64,000 bases of DNA from JBNFVY01 sp049943335 (GTDB lineage Bacteria; Pseudomonadota; Alphaproteobacteria; Rhodobacterales; Rhodobacteraceae). Location: contig NZ_JBNFVY010000005.1 of assembly GCF_049943335.1 (NCBI RefSeq), positions 1 through 64,000 of the forward strand. Reading direction: 5' to 3'. The notes beneath the pieces were generated by a model. The model was not told the origin of the DNA. It saw only the letters and a program-made list of their open reading frames with translations, and searched no databases. The translations under genes and the position numbers were made by a program. This document shows positions 63,026 to 64,000 of the stretch, piece by piece. Positions within the stretch are counted from its first letter, which is position 1; every line of letters begins with the position of its first letter.

Positions 63026-63354
63026 GGCCACTCCTCAACTCAGGATAAACTTGACGGTTTTCTAATAGAAGATCAAAAAACACGGCTTTTTCTTGGCTAT
63101 TGCGTTGACCCACCGCGACACCCAACCAACTGCCTGCCAGAGAAGTGTCAAACGTCCAGCAGACCAAATGCCGTTCCTTTTGGCAGGCCAGCGCAATGTG
63201 GCTGATACACAAATAAATTGCGTGCGGGGGTCGTCGCGCCAACACGGCCAAACTCTATTCGGGTGTTCAATACGCGCCCGCTGAAGGGTTGGCAGGGGTC
63301 GATCAGCACTGTGTGCGGGGCTTGTGTGGACGCACGGCACATGAGAAACCAAAG
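63026..63354. promoter_or_regulatory. Divergent region between tetR and fghA
   Basis: About 330 bases that must hold the tetR promoter. An imperfect dyad (TTGACG at 63051-63056 to GATCAA at 63071-63076, with TTCT-AAT-AGAA between) overlaps possible promoter elements for both strands and is a candidate TetR operator. No other gene is clear in it. Confidence 0.3.
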
Positions 63355-63465
63355 ATGATCCTGGCAACTGACCGCGCGGCAACAAATGCGCCCGGGCTGG
63401 ACGCCGCCAGGGTAAAAACGCTGCTGGACAACTCTTCAGCATTTTTCAAAGGTGATGACACGTGA
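63355..63465 (+). CDS. Possible small leader protein before fghA
   Basis: 36 residues from ATG 63355 to TGA 63463-63465. Its stop overlaps the fghA GTG (GTGA), the coupling seen for real genes elsewhere in the window. The peptide is soluble with no motif. The frame stays open upstream as far as 63217, so a longer version with a non-ATG start is possible. Confidence 0.35.
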   Translation: MILATDRAATNAPGLDAARVKTLLDNSSAFFKGDDT

Positions 63466-64000
63466 AAACCTTATCGGAAAATAGGTGCTTTGGCGGCATT
63501 CAGGGCGTTTATTCCCATCAAAGTGCTGCGACCGGCACGGAAATGACATTCGGCCTTTTCCAGCCTGCCGAGGCGCAAGATGGTGCGGTCCCGGTTCTTT
63601 GGTTTCTGTCGGGCCTGACATGCAACCATGAGAACGCGATGATCAAGGCCGGGGCGCAAGCATGGGCTGCGGAACAGGGTTTGGCCGTCGTATATCCAGA
63701 CACCTCTCCGCGCGGCGAAAATGTCGCTGACGACGACGCTTATGATCTGGGTCAGGGCGCAGGGTTTTATGTCAATGCGACCCAAGACCCTTGGGCAAAA
63801 CACTTCAAGATGTGGGATTACGTGGCCGACGAGCTGCCCGCACTGGTATTTGAACATTTTGCTTTGGATCGGGACTGCCAGGCGATAACCGGACATTCAA
63901 TGGGCGGGCACGGCGCGCTCACGCTGGCTATGTCGATGCCGGGTCGCTTCCGGTCGGTTTCGGCCTTTTCGCCAATCTGCAATCCGACCGACAGCGATTG
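63462..64000 (+). CDS. fghA: S-formylglutathione hydrolase, 5' part
   Basis: The first 179 residues of an esterase-D-type enzyme, open at the window edge. The frame runs from GTG 63462. The oxyanion region is WFLSGLTCNHENAM, and the nucleophile serine lies in TGHSMGGHGALT; catalytic Asp and His must be beyond the window. The PDTSPRGENVADDDAYDLGQ and GFYVNATQDPWAKHF blocks are diagnostic. It hydrolyses S-formylglutathione to formate and glutathione, the step after AdhC. Confidence 0.93.
   Translation, partial: MKTLSENRCFGGIQGVYSHQSAATGTEMTFGLFQPAEAQDGAVPVLWFLSGLTCNHENAMIKAGAQAWAAEQGLAVVYPDTSPRGENVADDDAYDLGQGAGFYVNATQDPWAKHFKMWDYVADELPALVFEHFALDRDCQAITGHSMGGHGALTLAMSMPGRFRSVSAFSPICNPTDSD

Overview
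The window reads as chromosomal DNA of an alphaproteobacterium of the Rhodobacterales (Roseobacter/Rhodobacter group). The evidence is the GC-rich coding with GTG/TTG starts, the fdsGBA-fdhD-fdsD formate dehydrogenase operon, the fused MrpA/MrpB antiporter subunit, a DUF2794 gene, several TRAP-transporter genes, and an exact alphaproteobacterial LexA box (GTTC-N7-GTTC). No prophage, integrase, intact insertion sequence or CRISPR array was seen. The only mobile-element trace is an internally deleted IS3-type remnant near 1.05-1.32 kb.

Layout. 0-4.5 kb: the 3' end of an acyl-CoA synthetase gene, an OmpW-type porin, the IS3 remnant, and a TRAP transporter operon (dctQ-dctM-dctP) closed by a hairpin. 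4.7-8.6 kb: one 1291-residue membrane-anchored TPR-like protein on the minus strand. 9.0-14.9 kb: a complete Mrp-type Na+/H+ antiporter operon (mrpAB fusion, C, D, E, F, G). 14.9-20.6 kb: a minus-strand cluster with a proline-rich membrane protein, a small secreted protein, two glycosyltransferases and an unknown protein; the last three genes overlap by 4 bp. 21.2-35.1 kb: an ABC-dependent (group 2 / Kdo-linked type) capsule locus. kpsE-kpsM-kpsT run on the minus strand. Divergent from them run kpsS, a Wza/KpsD-like lipoprotein, kpsF and kpsU. These are followed by a single-module KpsC-like transferase, a gamma-glutamyltransferase-family gene, a glycosyltransferase and a second KpsS-like protein. 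35.4-40.4 kb: a HlyD/RbbA/YhhJ-type ABC exporter. 40.6 kb: tRNA-Pro(CGG). 42.2-47.9 kb: NAD-dependent molybdenum formate dehydrogenase. 48-64 kb: mostly housekeeping and small genes (MFS transporter, GT29-like enzyme, asd, DUF4139 protein, beta-carbonic anhydrase, M17 aminopeptidase, NlpC/P60 hydrolase, ImuB, a c-type cytochrome, I78 inhibitor-like lipoprotein), then glutathione-dependent formaldehyde dehydrogenase, GNAT, NYN protein, a TetR regulator and the 5' part of S-formylglutathione hydrolase.

How the genes work together. The capsule locus holds most of the group 2 export and linker kit: Kdo precursor synthesis (KpsF, KpsU), Kdo transfer (KpsS, KpsC-like), the ABC exporter (KpsMT) and the trans-envelope channel (KpsE, KpsD-like). 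The neighbouring glycosyltransferases are candidates for the strain-specific repeat unit. Separately, adhC and fghA convert formaldehyde to formate through glutathione adducts, and the fds operon oxidises formate to CO2 with reduction of NAD+, so a full linear formaldehyde oxidation route is present in two places.

The observations most worth a second look are the SOS-boxed imuB without adjacent imuA or dnaE2, the KpsC protein reduced to its C-terminal-type module, the bipartite 689-residue glycosyltransferase cluster, the 21-bp tandem repeat in kpsE, the giant TPR-like protein, and several small genes of unknown function. I did not find a clearly new multi-gene system. All domain calls are from reading motifs by eye, with no database search.
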